A stretch of DNA of 64,000 nt from Anaerovorax odorimutans. Lineage in GTDB: Bacteria; Bacillota; Clostridia; Peptostreptococcales; Anaerovoracaceae. The notes below the pieces were generated by a model, which did no database searches, had not been told where the DNA came from, and saw only the letters and a program-made list of their open reading frames with translations. The stretch is from assembly GCF_024459955.1 (NCBI RefSeq), contig NZ_JANFXK010000016.1:1-64000 (forward strand), given 5' to 3'. Below are positions 18,483-27,488 of this stretch, in pieces; positions within the stretch are counted from its first letter, which is position 1, and each line of letters starts with the position of its first letter. Both the position numbers and the translations under genes were made by a program.

Positions 18483-19790
18483 TTACAGTCCGATTATTTC
18501 TTTTATCAGCGGTCTGGGCTCAGTCTTTGTATCGCTGATCTCATAAGCAGCTTCCAAATCTTTGGCTGCCGCGGCCGCCTTGGCTTCGTCGTTTCCATAA
18601 ACCGTCGCCAAAAGCTCGCCTTCCAGCACCGCGTCGCCCACTTTCTTGTTTAAATAGATGCCGGCCGCCATATCAATGACATCGTCCTTTGTCGCCCGGC
18701 CCGCTCCTGCGTGCTGAGAGGCGACTCCCACCTGACGGGCCCTGATTTTCTCAATGAATCCATCGGAGGGGCTGGTGACTTCCACAGCAAAGGTATGCTG
18801 CGGGAAAAGAGTCGTATCTTCCAGGATAGCCGGATCGCCGCCCTGTCCCTGGATAAAGAGGCGCATCTTTTCCAAAGCCGAGCCGTTTCTCAGACTTTCC
18901 TTTGCCATCTCATGGCCCTGCTCCGGCGAATCCGCTTTTCCTCCTGCATATACCATGATCCCCGCCAGGGTCTCCGAAAGCCGGGTTATATCCGCAGGTC
19001 CGTTGCCTTTCAGAGTCTCGATGGCTTCGATAACCTCCAGGCTGTTTCCCACGGCCCGGCCCAGCGGCTGGTCCATATCTGTGATTACCGCTATGGTCCG
19101 TTTTCCGTCGGAATTGCCGATCTCAACCATCAGCTGTCCCAGCTGTCTCGCTTCTTCCAGATTTTCCATGAAGGCTCCGTCGCCGCACTTCACATCCAAT
19201 ACGATGGCATCGCTGCCGGAAGCCAGCTTTTTGCTCATGACGCTGGAGGTGATCAGGCTGAGGTTTTCCACTGTCCCCGTCACATCCCGCAAAGCATAGA
19301 TTTTTTTATCTGCCGGTGCGATGCTGCCGGTCTGTCCGATAACGGAAATACCGTTTTTATTCACCAGATCCATGAATTCCTGTTCTTCGAGAGTCGTTTT
19401 GAATCCCGGTATGGATTCCATCTTGTCCACTGTACCGCCGGTGAAACCCAGGCCCCTGCCGCTCATTTTGGCAATGGGCACGCCGCAGGCCGCAGCCATC
19501 GGTCCTACGATCAGAGTGGTCTTGTCCCCCACGCCGCCGGTGCTGTGCTTATCTACTTTCACGCCTTTAATTGCCGAAAGATCCACAATATCTCCCGAAT
19601 CCCGCATAGCCGTTGTCAGCGCGTAGGTCTCTTCTTTATCCATGCCCTTAAAATATATGGCCATCAATAAAGCCGACGCCTGATAATCGGGGATCTCTCC
19701 CTTGGTATATCCGGTCACGAAATATTGGATTTCTTCTTTGGACAGTACGCCGCCGTCCCGCTTTTTTATAATAATATCGTTCATATTCAT
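18483..19790 (-). CDS. pdp: pyrimidine-nucleoside phosphorylase
   Basis: A 435-aa cytoplasmic enzyme that cleaves (deoxy)uridine and thymidine with phosphate to give the base and (deoxy)ribose 1-phosphate. The family signature is clear: KVDKHSTGGVGDKTTL (phosphate binding), KMSGRGLGFTGGTVDKMES, and the C-terminal domain motif VGVASQHAGAGRATKDD. Length is normal. The sugar phosphate produced is the substrate of phosphopentomutase, encoded close by at 20573-21745, so the two fit one nucleoside-salvage pathway although the methyltransferase gene interrupts them. Confidence 0.93.
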   Translation of the reverse strand: MNMNDIIIKKRDGGVLSKEEIQYFVTGYTKGEIPDYQASALLMAIYFKGMDKEETYALTTAMRDSGDIVDLSAIKGVKVDKHSTGGVGDKTTLIVGPMAAACGVPIAKMSGRGLGFTGGTVDKMESIPGFKTTLEEQEFMDLVNKNGISVIGQTGSIAPADKKIYALRDVTGTVENLSLITSSVMSKKLASGSDAIVLDVKCGDGAFMENLEEARQLGQLMVEIGNSDGKRTIAVITDMDQPLGRAVGNSLEVIEAIETLKGNGPADITRLSETLAGIMVYAGGKADSPEQGHEMAKESLRNGSALEKMRLFIQGQGGDPAILEDTTLFPQHTFAVEVTSPSDGFIEKIRARQVGVASQHAGAGRATKDDVIDMAAGIYLNKKVGDAVLEGELLATVYGNDEAKAAAAAKDLEAAYEISDTKTEPRPLIKEIIGL

Positions 19791-19954
19791 CTTCGCTTTC
19801 CCCCTGTTTGAATTTTCTTTTCTATCATATCATACTTTTTCAGCATATTGCGATACTATAAAGCTCAAAACTATGATAATATCATAATATGGACATAAAA
19901 ACAGGTCAAGGCAGATTATGCCATTGACAGTAAATTTCTGGAGGTGTTGAATTT

Positions 19955-20488
19955 ATGCAGTACACGACCACTTATCAGTCACCCTTCGGCGGTATTCTCC
20001 TGGCAGCTGACAATATCGGCCTTATGGGACTTTGGTTTGAAGGTGAAAAATTTTATGCGAAAAGCCTTGACCCCGAGCACAAAGAGGCGGATCTTCCTGT
20101 TTTCAAGCAGACAAAAACCTGGCTCGATACCTATTTCTCAGGCGAAGAACCTGATTTCACACCGCCTTTACATATGATCGGTTCACCTTTCAGGCTGGCA
20201 GTCTGGAAGATTCTGCAGCAGATCCCATATGGAGAAACCACCACCTACGGCGAAATCGCTAGAATAATCGCAAAGCAGAAAGGGTTGCCCCAAATGTCGG
20301 CCCAGGCTGTGGGCGGCGCGGTCGGGCATAATGAAATTTCCATTATCGTCCCCTGCCATCGTGTTGTCGGTACAAACGGAAGTCTCACCGGCTATGCCGG
20401 CGGTATTGATAAAAAGCTGAGGCTGCTTACTCTGGAAGGCGTTAATATGTCGCAGTTTTTTGTTCCCAAAAAGGGTACTGCTCTGTAA
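19955..20488 (+). CDS. ogt: methylated-DNA-[protein]-cysteine S-methyltransferase
   Basis: A 177-aa suicide repair protein that takes alkyl groups from O6-alkylguanine onto its own cysteine. The active-site motif IVPCHRVVGTNGSLTGYAGG is complete, preceded by the helix-turn-helix region YGETTTYGEIA. The N-terminal part is the usual short alpha/beta domain. It is the only plus-strand gene between two minus-strand nucleoside-salvage genes. AGGTG lies upstream of ATG at 19955. A two-way terminator follows. Confidence 0.93.
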   Translation: MQYTTTYQSPFGGILLAADNIGLMGLWFEGEKFYAKSLDPEHKEADLPVFKQTKTWLDTYFSGEEPDFTPPLHMIGSPFRLAVWKILQQIPYGETTTYGEIARIIAKQKGLPQMSAQAVGGAVGHNEISIIVPCHRVVGTNGSLTGYAGGIDKKLRLLTLEGVNMSQFFVPKKGTAL

Positions 20489-20509
20489 ACGGAATAAGCT
20501 TTTAACAGC

Positions 20510-20545
20510 AAGAGGCGCTTCCTGCCCAAAGCGCCTCTTTTGATA
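20510..20545. terminator. rho-independent terminator between convergent genes
   Basis: AAGAGGCGCTT (20510-20520) pairs with AAGCGCCTCTT (20529-20539) around a 7-nt loop, with a T-run on the plus strand. The sequence can also end the minus-strand phosphopentomutase transcript. Confidence 0.85.
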
Positions 20546-20572
20546 TTTTTACGATTTTCGTTGAACCATGGC

Positions 20573-21745
20573 TCACCTTTTGATTTCACTCAAAAAGCTC
20601 TCGCCGATGGCAGTTTTCTCCGCACCCAGCAGCTCACAGACCGTTGCTCCGATATCGGCAAAGGAATCCCGGATTCCCAGATCAACGTTTTCCCGGACTT
20701 CCTTTCCGGCAATCACCACCGGAACGTGTTCCCTCGTATGGTCCCAGCCGCTGTGCACCGGATCGTTGCCGTGGTCCGCGCAGAGGAAGAGTACATCGCT
20801 GTCCTTCATAGCGGCGAGAATCTCAGGAAGCCGGCGGTCAAATTCTTCGATGGCCTTTCCATACCCTTCCGGATCTCTTCTGTGGCCGTACTTGGAATCA
20901 AAATCCACCAGATTGGTGAAGATCAGTCCTTCAAAATCCATATTTAAAGCTTCGATGGTCTTATCCACTCCGTCCATATTGCTCACCGTATGGACGGATT
21001 TTGTAATTCCTCTGCCGTCAAAGATATCGCGGATCTTGCCGATGGCATAGGTCTCCTTTCCCAGCGCCGCCGTATGGTCCAGCATGGTGGCCGACGGAGG
21101 CGAAACCGCGTAATCTTTTCGGTCCGCTGTTCTGGTCCGCTTGCCATTCTCCAGAACATAGGGGCGGGCGATAACCCGACCGCAGGACCAGTCGCCCTGC
21201 AGCATCTCCCTGGCCGTCTCGCAGATGTGATACAGCTCTTCCAGCGGGATCACGTCCGTATTGGCCGCGATTTGAAAAACGCTGTCTGCGGAAGTATAGA
21301 CGATGGGACGCCCCGTGTCTTCGTGTTCAGGCCCCAGATCTTCTATGATAACGGTTCCGGAGGCCGAATAATTTCCCAGCACCTTCCGCCCGATAGCTTT
21401 CTCGAATTTTTCGATGAATTCCCCGGGAAATCCGTCCGGATAGGTTTTAAAGGGCACCTCTGTATAAAGCCCTGCTATTTCCCAATGGCCGGTAATGGTG
21501 TCCTTGCCCTTGGATTTTTCCCGGAGCTTTCCGAAAGCTCCCGCAGGCTTGTCGACCGCGAACCTTTCTCCGGCTGCGCCGGGCACATTGCCAAAACCCA
21601 AAGCCTGCAGATTCGGTATGGAAAGCTGCGGATATTCCCGGGCAATATGCCCCAGGGTGTCCGCGCCTTTATCTCCATAAAGCTGCGCGTCAGGAAGCTC
21701 TCCCACGCCCAGACTGTCCAATACGATAATTGCCGCTCGTTTCAT
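20573..21745 (-). CDS. deoB: phosphopentomutase
   Basis: A 390-aa alkaline-phosphatase-superfamily enzyme converting (deoxy)ribose 1-phosphate to the 5-phosphate. Metal-binding motifs are visible: VLDSLGVGELPDA near the N-terminus, NLVDFDSKYGHRRDPEGY and CADHGNDPVHSGWDHTREH near the C-terminus. The start at 21745 has AAAGGAG 8 bases upstream; an in-frame upstream extension of 11 codons overlaps the previous gene. It follows the metallophosphoesterase gene by 5 bp and works with the phosphorylase at 18483-19790. Confidence 0.94.
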   Translation of the reverse strand: MKRAAIIVLDSLGVGELPDAQLYGDKGADTLGHIAREYPQLSIPNLQALGFGNVPGAAGERFAVDKPAGAFGKLREKSKGKDTITGHWEIAGLYTEVPFKTYPDGFPGEFIEKFEKAIGRKVLGNYSASGTVIIEDLGPEHEDTGRPIVYTSADSVFQIAANTDVIPLEELYHICETAREMLQGDWSCGRVIARPYVLENGKRTRTADRKDYAVSPPSATMLDHTAALGKETYAIGKIRDIFDGRGITKSVHTVSNMDGVDKTIEALNMDFEGLIFTNLVDFDSKYGHRRDPEGYGKAIEEFDRRLPEILAAMKDSDVLFLCADHGNDPVHSGWDHTREHVPVVIAGKEVRENVDLGIRDSFADIGATVCELLGAEKTAIGESFLSEIKR

Positions 21746-21750
21746 ATTAA

Positions 21751-22452
21751 TCACTCCTTTATCAGCACAGGCCTGCAATTGAGATAATCCAAAGAGACCA
21801 GCCTGTACGCTACCCCGTTATATGTTCCCTGCAGGCCGTTTTTAAAGGCATCCTGGCCATGAAGATGGCCGTACACCACCTGACGGACGCCTGCCTGCGC
21901 GAAAGCCTCTGTGAATCCCGAGCCCGCGGAAGGCCCCGCGGACGGAGGATAATGAAGGACGCCGATGATGTTGTCCTTTGCTCCTTTTGATCTGGCATCC
22001 TCAAGGGACATATCCAGCCTCAGAAGCTCCCTTTTATAGATCTTCTCATCCTGCCCTGTAAAATCGTCGTTTCCCGGGCATATCCAGCCCCGGCTGCCGC
22101 ACAGGAAATAGCCTTCCGCTTCGTAAGACGTATTCTGTACAAATCTTATCGAATCGTAAAGGCTGTTGAGTTTGCCGATCCCGCTCCACCAGAGATCGTG
22201 ATTCCCCTTGAAAATGACCTTTTTCCCCGGCAGCCCATCGATCCACTCCAGATCGGGAATGGCTTCGGAAAGCTTGAGCCCCCAGGAAATATCGCCGGCC
22301 AGGATGATGGTATCCTCCGGCCTGATCAATTCCAACCAGTTGTTTTTCAGTTTTCTTGCGTGATCGGTCCACACGCTGCCGTATATGTCCATGGGCTTTT
22401 CAACGCCCGGAGCAAAGGACAGGTGCAGATCGCCGATAGCATAAATGCTCAT
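21751..22452 (-). CDS. metallophosphoesterase
   Basis: A 233-aa calcineurin-like phosphoesterase. The five metal-ligand blocks are in order: GDLHLSF, LAGDISW, FKGNHDLWW, VLHYPPS and YGHLHG. This subgroup of small bacterial enzymes has broad phosphatase or phosphodiesterase activity, and the physiological substrate is unknown. It lies between rmuC (14 bp upstream) and deoB (5 bp downstream), so the three are probably co-transcribed. Confidence 0.88.
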   Translation of the reverse strand: MSIYAIGDLHLSFAPGVEKPMDIYGSVWTDHARKLKNNWLELIRPEDTIILAGDISWGLKLSEAIPDLEWIDGLPGKKVIFKGNHDLWWSGIGKLNSLYDSIRFVQNTSYEAEGYFLCGSRGWICPGNDDFTGQDEKIYKRELLRLDMSLEDARSKGAKDNIIGVLHYPPSAGPSAGSGFTEAFAQAGVRQVVYGHLHGQDAFKNGLQGTYNGVAYRLVSLDYLNCRPVLIKE

Positions 22453-22466
22453 GTCGAATAGCTCCT

Positions 22467-23732
22467 TCAGTCAATGTCATCGGTAAGATCCAAAAGCTTC
22501 TTGCTGTCTTCCTCCGCCAGATTGGAGACGCCGCGCAACTTGCGCTGGATGCTTCGTGTTCTTGTCCCAATCAATTTGTCCAGCTCCGCATTGGCCTGGT
22601 TGATTCGATTCTGCGTGGCCGCCAGCACATCTCCGAATTTATCGAATTCCGTTTTCACCGCTCCCAGAACATCCCATACCTGGCTGGAATGTTTCTGAAT
22701 CGCCAGGGTCTTAAAGCCCATCTGCAGACTGTTGAGAAGAGCGGCCATGGTGGTGGGTCCCGCAATGTTGATCTTGTAGTCCCGCTGCAGGGTCTCCACA
22801 AGTCCCCTGCGCACCACTTCCGCGTAAAGTCCCTCAAAGGGAAGGAAGAGAATCGCGAAATCCGTCGTTGCCGGCGGTTCCACATATTTGTCATGAATAT
22901 CCCTGGCCGACTTTTTCACCGCCCGCTCCAGAAGCTTTCCTGCTTCCTGGACCATCAGCGGATCCCCTCCGTCATAAGCGTCCATCAGATTGGCATAGAC
23001 ATCGGCGGGAAATTTGGCATCGATGGGAAGATATACGGGTCTGTCGCCCTCACCGGGAAGGCGGATGGCAAACTCTACCCGTTCCGTTCCCAAAGGCCTG
23101 GTGCGAACGTTTTCTTCATATTGATCAGGGGCCAGTATCTCCTCCAGAATCGCGCCCAGCTGGATCTCTCCCAGAATGCCCCGCGTCTTCACATTGGAAA
23201 GCACTTTTTTCAGATCGCCCACCCCGGAAGCCAAAGTCTGCATCTCTCCCAGACCTTTGTACACCTGCTCCAGCCTTTCGCTCACCAGCTTGAAGGACTG
23301 GCTGATGCGTGCCTCCAAAGTCTTCTGCAGTTTTTCATCCACTGTGTCCCGCATCTGTTCCAGCTGCCGGTTGTTGTCAGCGGTGAGGGCGTTGAGCCTC
23401 GCCTCCATGGTCTGCCTGATGTGCTCCATCTTCTGTTCGTTCTGCATGGTCATATTGGCAAACTGACGGTTCATCTCCGCCAGCCGTTTATCCTGCGATT
23501 CCGCCGATCCCCGCTGGTTGACGGAGATCATCTCTCCCAGAGCTTTGACGCTGCTTTGAACCAGCTGCAGAGTTTCCTGCCTGGAAGCATGAATCTGCTG
23601 TTCCAGATCGCGCTTCGTTTCCTTAATCAGCTGTGCCTGCGCGCCGGAACGCCCCATGGCGCCGATTTTCAGCAGAACAAAGATCATCAGTACGACAGCT
23701 GCCAGTGCCGCCGCCAATGTGATATATTCCAT
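22467..23732 (-). CDS. rmuC: DNA recombination protein RmuC
   Basis: A 421-aa protein with an N-terminal membrane helix (LAAALAAVVLMIFVLLKIG), a long coiled coil (about residues 30-170) and a C-terminal RmuC domain of the PD-(D/E)XK nuclease fold, seen in LPIDAKFPADVYANL and FAILFLPFEGLYAEV. RmuC limits DNA inversion at short inverted repeats and is a presumed nuclease, which is notable in a window full of inverted repeats. It starts 4 bp after the WYL regulator gene and probably shares its transcript. Confidence 0.92.
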   Translation of the reverse strand: MEYITLAAALAAVVLMIFVLLKIGAMGRSGAQAQLIKETKRDLEQQIHASRQETLQLVQSSVKALGEMISVNQRGSAESQDKRLAEMNRQFANMTMQNEQKMEHIRQTMEARLNALTADNNRQLEQMRDTVDEKLQKTLEARISQSFKLVSERLEQVYKGLGEMQTLASGVGDLKKVLSNVKTRGILGEIQLGAILEEILAPDQYEENVRTRPLGTERVEFAIRLPGEGDRPVYLPIDAKFPADVYANLMDAYDGGDPLMVQEAGKLLERAVKKSARDIHDKYVEPPATTDFAILFLPFEGLYAEVVRRGLVETLQRDYKINIAGPTTMAALLNSLQMGFKTLAIQKHSSQVWDVLGAVKTEFDKFGDVLAATQNRINQANAELDKLIGTRTRSIQRKLRGVSNLAEEDSKKLLDLTDDID

Positions 23733-23736
23733 AAAA

Positions 23737-24723
23737 TTACCTTTCGTATTTATCGTTGATTGCTTTCACCCGCTCGGCCACCTGCTGCCGCAGGCTTTCG
23801 GGAGAAAGGACCTCCACGCTGCCGCCGAATTGAATGGCCCAGTAGGCAATGGCCTGCTCGTTGGCTCTTACCCGAACCAGGTAGCCGTCTGTTTCCCGGG
23901 AAATATCGATATCTTTTCCCAGCCAGTCTATGGCATCGTTGATTCCCCATTCCTCCACCTTCAGGGTGATGAGAGAGGATTTTCCGGAAAACATGTACAG
24001 ATGTTCCGCCATATGCGTCGGAAGATCCAATCCGTTTTTCAGCTCTTCCACCTCTTCCTGGGGCTTTACCTCCAGGTCTAGAATTTCCGTGTCAGTGATC
24101 TTTTCAACGCGGAAATGGGTGACATTGCTATATTTATCCACATTGCCAATCAAATAGTAGCGGCCGTTGGCGACGACGATCTGATAGGCATTGACCAGAT
24201 GCTTGCTCTGGGTGGTATGATGCAGCTTTTTATCCGGCCCGTATTTATTATAGAAAAAAGAAATTTTCCGTTTTTCTTCAATGGCCCTGCTGATCTGCTC
24301 AATCGTGTAAAAAAGTTCATTTCCCGGGTCATGCTCCATCCTCTCGATATTATGAACATGGCGCATCTGTTTTTTAAAATGAATGCTGGACTGGCTGATC
24401 AGCTTTTCGATCAGCTCTCCGGCCTGCTTTTCCGGGATATGCCGTGAAGCCATCACGCTGTCCACCAGCAGGCGCAGTTCGCCGTCGGCAAACTGGCGGC
24501 CAGCAAGAAACCATCCCTTCTTAGTGTGGCGGATTTCGTATCCCATATCCTGCAGATCGCCCAAATTTCTGGATACGGCCTTTCTTTCACAGGTAACCCC
24601 GAAATCCCGCTCCATGATTTCTATGATCTCCTTCTGCATGAGAGGATGGTCGGAATCCGAATATTTCCGCAGGATCTCCAGAATATAGAGGATATAGAGC
24701 TTTTTAACCTGTCCTTTATTCAT
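23737..24723 (-). CDS. WYL-domain transcriptional regulator
   Basis: A 328-aa protein with an N-terminal winged helix (residues 5-80, HPLMQKEIIEIMERDFGVTC) and a WYL domain (YYLIGNVDKYSNVTHFRVEK), with a further C-terminal extension. WYL proteins bind nucleotide-like ligands or single-stranded DNA and often regulate repair or defence genes. The start at 24723 overlaps the stop of the preceding gene by 8 bp; the longer frame would run through that gene. Next to rmuC it may regulate DNA-repair functions, an inference. Confidence 0.86.
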   Translation of the reverse strand: MNKGQVKKLYILYILEILRKYSDSDHPLMQKEIIEIMERDFGVTCERKAVSRNLGDLQDMGYEIRHTKKGWFLAGRQFADGELRLLVDSVMASRHIPEKQAGELIEKLISQSSIHFKKQMRHVHNIERMEHDPGNELFYTIEQISRAIEEKRKISFFYNKYGPDKKLHHTTQSKHLVNAYQIVVANGRYYLIGNVDKYSNVTHFRVEKITDTEILDLEVKPQEEVEELKNGLDLPTHMAEHLYMFSGKSSLITLKVEEWGINDAIDWLGKDIDISRETDGYLVRVRANEQAIAYWAIQFGGSVEVLSPESLRQQVAERVKAINDKYER

Positions 24724-25195
24724 CGGAATCTTCCCTGTCATCCAGGACGTACTCCTCCGTATAGTCCGTGTACACCATATCCAGGTCGTGAAGCGCTCCA
24801 TTGGCAGCCTCTTTGTACTGCTGTACTTTGGCGAAGATTTCCTTATAAGTTGAAAACTTTGCCGGTTCCTTCATCGACTTCTTTTTGAGAAAGACCTGCA
24901 GCTGCACATAGGCGTCGCACAGGCCGTTGAACATGGCCAGCGCCCGGTTGAAGCGTTCTGCCACCTCCCTGGATTCTTCATCGTCCGCATCGATTTCGAT
25001 GTCATTCACATTGATATCCTGCGCCGTTCTCTTACACTCTTTCAGCTTGGCGATGTTTCCGTCATAATCCTTTTTGCGGATAATGCTGCGGAACTGAGAA
25101 TCGTTGATAATCTGCTGCTCAGCCTCTTTAAATTCTTCCACTGCGTCTATGTAAAAATGTTCAATTCTCTCTATCAGTGTTCTGTAGTCAGACAT
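24716..25195 (-). CDS. hypothetical acidic helical protein
   Basis: A 159-aa protein of unknown family, strongly charged, predicted almost fully helical with coiled-coil stretches, and acidic at the C-terminus (LDDREDSDE). No signal peptide or membrane helix. It has GGAGGAAAAGA before its ATG and overlaps the WYL regulator gene by 8 bp, so the two are translationally coupled. It may be a partner of the regulator; nothing else is visible. Confidence 0.6.
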   Translation of the reverse strand: MSDYRTLIERIEHFYIDAVEEFKEAEQQIINDSQFRSIIRKKDYDGNIAKLKECKRTAQDINVNDIEIDADDEESREVAERFNRALAMFNGLCDAYVQLQVFLKKKSMKEPAKFSTYKEIFAKVQQYKEAANGALHDLDMVYTDYTEEYVLDDREDSDE

Positions 25196-25210
25196 TCTTT
25201 TCCTCCGCTC

Positions 25211-25720
25211 CTATTTCCCTGCTCTGTCCTCAATCAATTTCTCATAGCGGTTCCTGTCCCCATCGCTGAAAGCGACCAAAACGATCTCCATATCGTACTC
25301 TTCAAGAAATTCCAGGCAGGCCTCCACTGCGATCTCTGCCGCTTCTTCCTTCGGATAGCCGTATACGCCTGTGGATATAGCGGGAAAAGCGATGGAACTC
25401 AGCTGTTTTTCCCGGGCAATCGCCAGACTGTTCTTATAGGCGTTTTTCAAAAGCTCTGGCTCGCCCTGCGCGCCTCCGTGCCACACCGGTCCCACGGTAT
25501 GGATCACGTATCTGGCAGGCAGATTGTATCCTTTGGTGATTTTAGCTTGTCCCGTTTCACAGCCGCCCAGGGTCCTGCATTCCGCCAGCAGCTCTTTTCC
25601 CGCGGCTCTGTGGATCGCTCCGTCCACGCCGCCTCCTCCAAGAAGCGTACGGTTAGCAGCATTGACGATAGCGTCCGCGTCCAGTTTTGTGATGTCTCCT
25701 TTTAAAGTCTTCAGGCTCAT
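25211..25720 (-). CDS. macro-domain protein (O-acetyl-ADP-ribose deacetylase type)
   Basis: A 169-aa single macro domain. [20 protein letters not shown] and the following IHRAAG form the ADP-ribose-binding loop, with [18 protein letters not shown] and [14 protein letters not shown] as the other conserved blocks. Such YmdB-like proteins hydrolyse O-acetyl-ADP-ribose or remove ADP-ribose from proteins. Its first 68 bases overlap the end of a small membrane-protein gene. It is 15 bp upstream of the acidic helical protein gene. Confidence 0.9.
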   Translation of the reverse strand: MSLKTLKGDITKLDADAIVNAANRTLLGGGGVDGAIHRAAGKELLAECRTLGGCETGQAKITKGYNLPARYVIHTVGPVWHGGAQGEPELLKNAYKNSLAIAREKQLSSIAFPAISTGVYGYPKEEAAEIAVEACLEFLEEYDMEIVLVAFSDGDRNRYEKLIEDRAGK

Positions 25721-25868
25721 TTACCATCATCCTTTCTATTTCCTCTCTGGTTCGGTCCCGTTCTTTTCGGTATTCATTATAACGTGTTTCTTTCAAATAA
25801 TCATCCCACAGGAGAATGATCAGAGCAATAGCCACCAGCATGAAAATCCAAGGTAAAAATAACAACAT
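25653..25868 (-). CDS. small single-pass membrane protein, overlapping the macro-domain gene
   Basis: A 71-aa frame beginning with a hydrophobic helix ([17 protein letters not shown]) and followed by a highly charged, arginine-rich tail. GGAGG lies 12 bases before its ATG. The last 22 codons overlap the macro gene in another frame. The good ribosome site and clean membrane helix favour a real gene, while the overlap and lack of a recognised family keep confidence moderate. Confidence 0.5.
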   Translation of the reverse strand: MLLFLPWIFMLVAIALIILLWDDYLKETRYNEYRKERDRTREEIERMMVNEPEDFKRRHHKTGRGRYRQCC

Positions 25869-25898
25869 ATCGTATGCACCTCCGTCTGTTCTACTTAA

Positions 25899-25935
25899 TA
25901 TAGTTTGTACCCTTTCTCTTGATGGTTAAACTATA
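25899..25935. promoter_or_regulatory. inverted repeat TATAGTTT / AAACTATA upstream of the small membrane protein gene
   Basis: TATAGTTT (25899-25906) and AAACTATA (25928-25935) form a perfect 8-bp inverted repeat 31 bp before the start codon. It could be an operator. No regulator is assigned. Confidence 0.35.
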
Positions 25936-25984
25936 CCAAAGTCTATGTCCGTTTTTCGGTGCATATGAGAAATTTCTTTAAAAT

Positions 25985-26021
25985 TTTTTAAAAAATTTTT
26001 TCCGCGGCGGGAAAGGCCGCG
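25985..26021 (-). terminator. probable terminator after the Smr gene
   Basis: On the minus strand CGCGGC (26016-26021) pairs with GCCGCG (26003-26008), followed by an A-run then a T-run. It lies 3 bp after the Smr stop codon. Confidence 0.6.
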
Positions 26022-26024
26022 TTT

Positions 26025-26369
26025 TTACCGCAGCAGAGCGACCGTTACTCCCCGGTTTCCGTCCACGTAGCGGCTGAAATCTTTCAGCTGCGGGCAATAG
26101 TTGAGGAACTCCTTTTTCCTGGAGTACCACTCTTCGCCAGGGATCGTTTCCTTTACCACGCCCCGCAGCAGCGGCTCTTTCAGTTTGCTTTTTACAGCTT
26201 CCTTAATCGCCCCGCCGGTGCCGGTGGAGCCGTAGCCGTGGACGATGACCGCCGCCTTGCAGCCGCTTCGCTGGGCGGTTGACAAATCGTTAATCAGGTT
26301 GCGCATTGCCTGGGGAACCGTGGGGAATCCACGTTCCAGATTGATTTCTTTTACTTTTACCATTACCAT
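26025..26369 (-). CDS. Smr-domain protein
   Basis: A 114-aa stand-alone Smr domain. INLERGFPTVPQAM replaces the usual LDLHG entry strand, and the core VIVHGYGSTGTGGAIKEAV is the GxG loop with the catalytic-type histidine. Smr domains nick DNA or cleave RNA at stalled ribosomes in other proteins; the role of this short form is unknown. The frame stays open upstream through the tcdA gene, but ATG at 26369, overlapping the tcdA stop (TGGTAATGG), is the sensible start. A second ATG lies two codons later. Confidence 0.8.
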   Translation of the reverse strand: MVMVKVKEINLERGFPTVPQAMRNLINDLSTAQRSGCKAAVIVHGYGSTGTGGAIKEAVKSKLKEPLLRGVVKETIPGEEWYSRKKEFLNYCPQLKDFSRYVDGNRGVTVALLR

Positions 26370-27043
26370 TTTATCAAATCCTTTACCACTTCTCCTGCGA
26401 GGATCAGCCCCGCTGCCGGGGGAACGAAGGAAACGCTGGCCGGCACGCCCCTTTCCGCCTGTTTCGCAGGCTCTTCTCTGGAATAAACCACTTTCAGGTC
26501 TGAAATTCCTCTGCGGCGAAGTTCTCTTCGCATGACCTTGGCCAATGGGCACACAGAGGTTTTGTCAATGGTCGTCACTTCGAACCGGGTCGGGTCCAGC
26601 TTGTTGCCCGTCCCCATGGAGGAGATAACAGGCACTCCGGCCGCCCTGGCTCTTACAATCAGGTCCAGCTTGGCAGTCACCGTGTCGATGGCGTCCACCA
26701 CATAGTCGAATCCTGAAAAATCAAACTCTGTCTCCGGCAGAAAAAAGCGCTTATGCGCATTGACCCGGATATCGGGAGCAATGTCCGAAATCCGCTCTTT
26801 CATAACTTCTACTTTATCCCTGCCCACAGTACTCATGGTAGCGATGATCTGCCGATTGATATTGGTCACATCCACCACATCCTTATCAATCAGATCAATG
26901 GCGCCGATGCCGGCCCGTACCAGAGCCTCCACCGCGTAGCCCCCTACGCCGCCGATACCGAAGACCGCGACTCTGCTGCTGCGGAGTTTGGCGATTCCTT
27001 CCTCGCCCAATATTAATTTTGTCCTTGTAAACCGGTCATTCAT
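26363..27043 (-). CDS. tcdA: tRNA threonylcarbamoyladenosine dehydratase
   Basis: A 226-aa ThiF/E1-like enzyme that uses ATP to cyclise t6A to ct6A at position 37 of ANN-decoding tRNAs. The nucleotide-binding loop VFGIGGVGGYAVEALVRAG, the ATP-contact motif DVTNINRQI and the segment YVVDAIDTVTAKLDL match the TcdA/CsdL family. It overlaps the recX start region by 8 bp on the upstream side and the Smr gene on the downstream side. Confidence 0.92.
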   Translation of the reverse strand: MNDRFTRTKLILGEEGIAKLRSSRVAVFGIGGVGGYAVEALVRAGIGAIDLIDKDVVDVTNINRQIIATMSTVGRDKVEVMKERISDIAPDIRVNAHKRFFLPETEFDFSGFDYVVDAIDTVTAKLDLIVRARAAGVPVISSMGTGNKLDPTRFEVTTIDKTSVCPLAKVMRRELRRRGISDLKVVYSREEPAKQAERGVPASVSFVPPAAGLILAGEVVKDLIKW

Positions 27044-27488
27044 CCTGCTGCCTCATATAAGTTCCCAATACCTGATATACGATATCCGAGCGATATCCCA
27101 GGGAAGTCAGACGCCTCCCCATTCTTGCCAGGAGCTTTTCGTCGATCTGCCTGCCATCCGCGATTTTGGCGGCCTGCTTTTTCGCCCGCGCAAGCTCCGT
27201 CTCTTCGCTCTCATATTCCTCAAAGGCGATTTCGATCGTCTCCCGATCCACGCCCTTTTCTTCCAACTCTCTCTTGGCCCGGTAAGAGCCTTTTCCCTTT
27301 CCGAAGGCATACTCGAAATACTGAGCGCAGTAATCCTGATCATCCAGGTAGTGCAGCTCTTTCAGTTCTTCGATGATTTCCTCGATCTCCGGCCCGTCAA
27401 AGCCCTTTGCCCGCAGATGATCGCTAACCTCTCTGCAGGTTCTGGCTCTCGGCCCCAGATATTTCAGCGCCGCGTCTTTAATATCCAT
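27036..27488 (-). CDS. recX: RecX-family regulatory protein
   Basis: A 150-aa basic helical protein made of three-helix repeats, as in RecX. Typical blocks are RTCREVSDHLRAKGF, LDDQDYCAQYFEYAFGKGKG and RRLTSLGYRSDIVYQVL. RecX binds RecA filaments and limits their activity. No recA gene is adjacent. The start at 27488 lies inside the last codons of the MBL gene (11-bp overlap) with AGGGAG upstream; a longer in-frame start would add 12 residues. Confidence 0.85.
   Translation of the reverse strand: MDIKDAALKYLGPRARTCREVSDHLRAKGFDGPEIEEIIEELKELHYLDDQDYCAQYFEYAFGKGKGSYRAKRELEEKGVDRETIEIAFEEYESEETELARAKKQAAKIADGRQIDEKLLARMGRRLTSLGYRSDIVYQVLGTYMRQQDE

Noticed and set aside
26370-26552. 61-residue N-terminal extension of the Smr protein
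   Set aside because: It is the tcdA coding sequence read in another frame; Arg/Pro/Gly-rich with no ribosome site.
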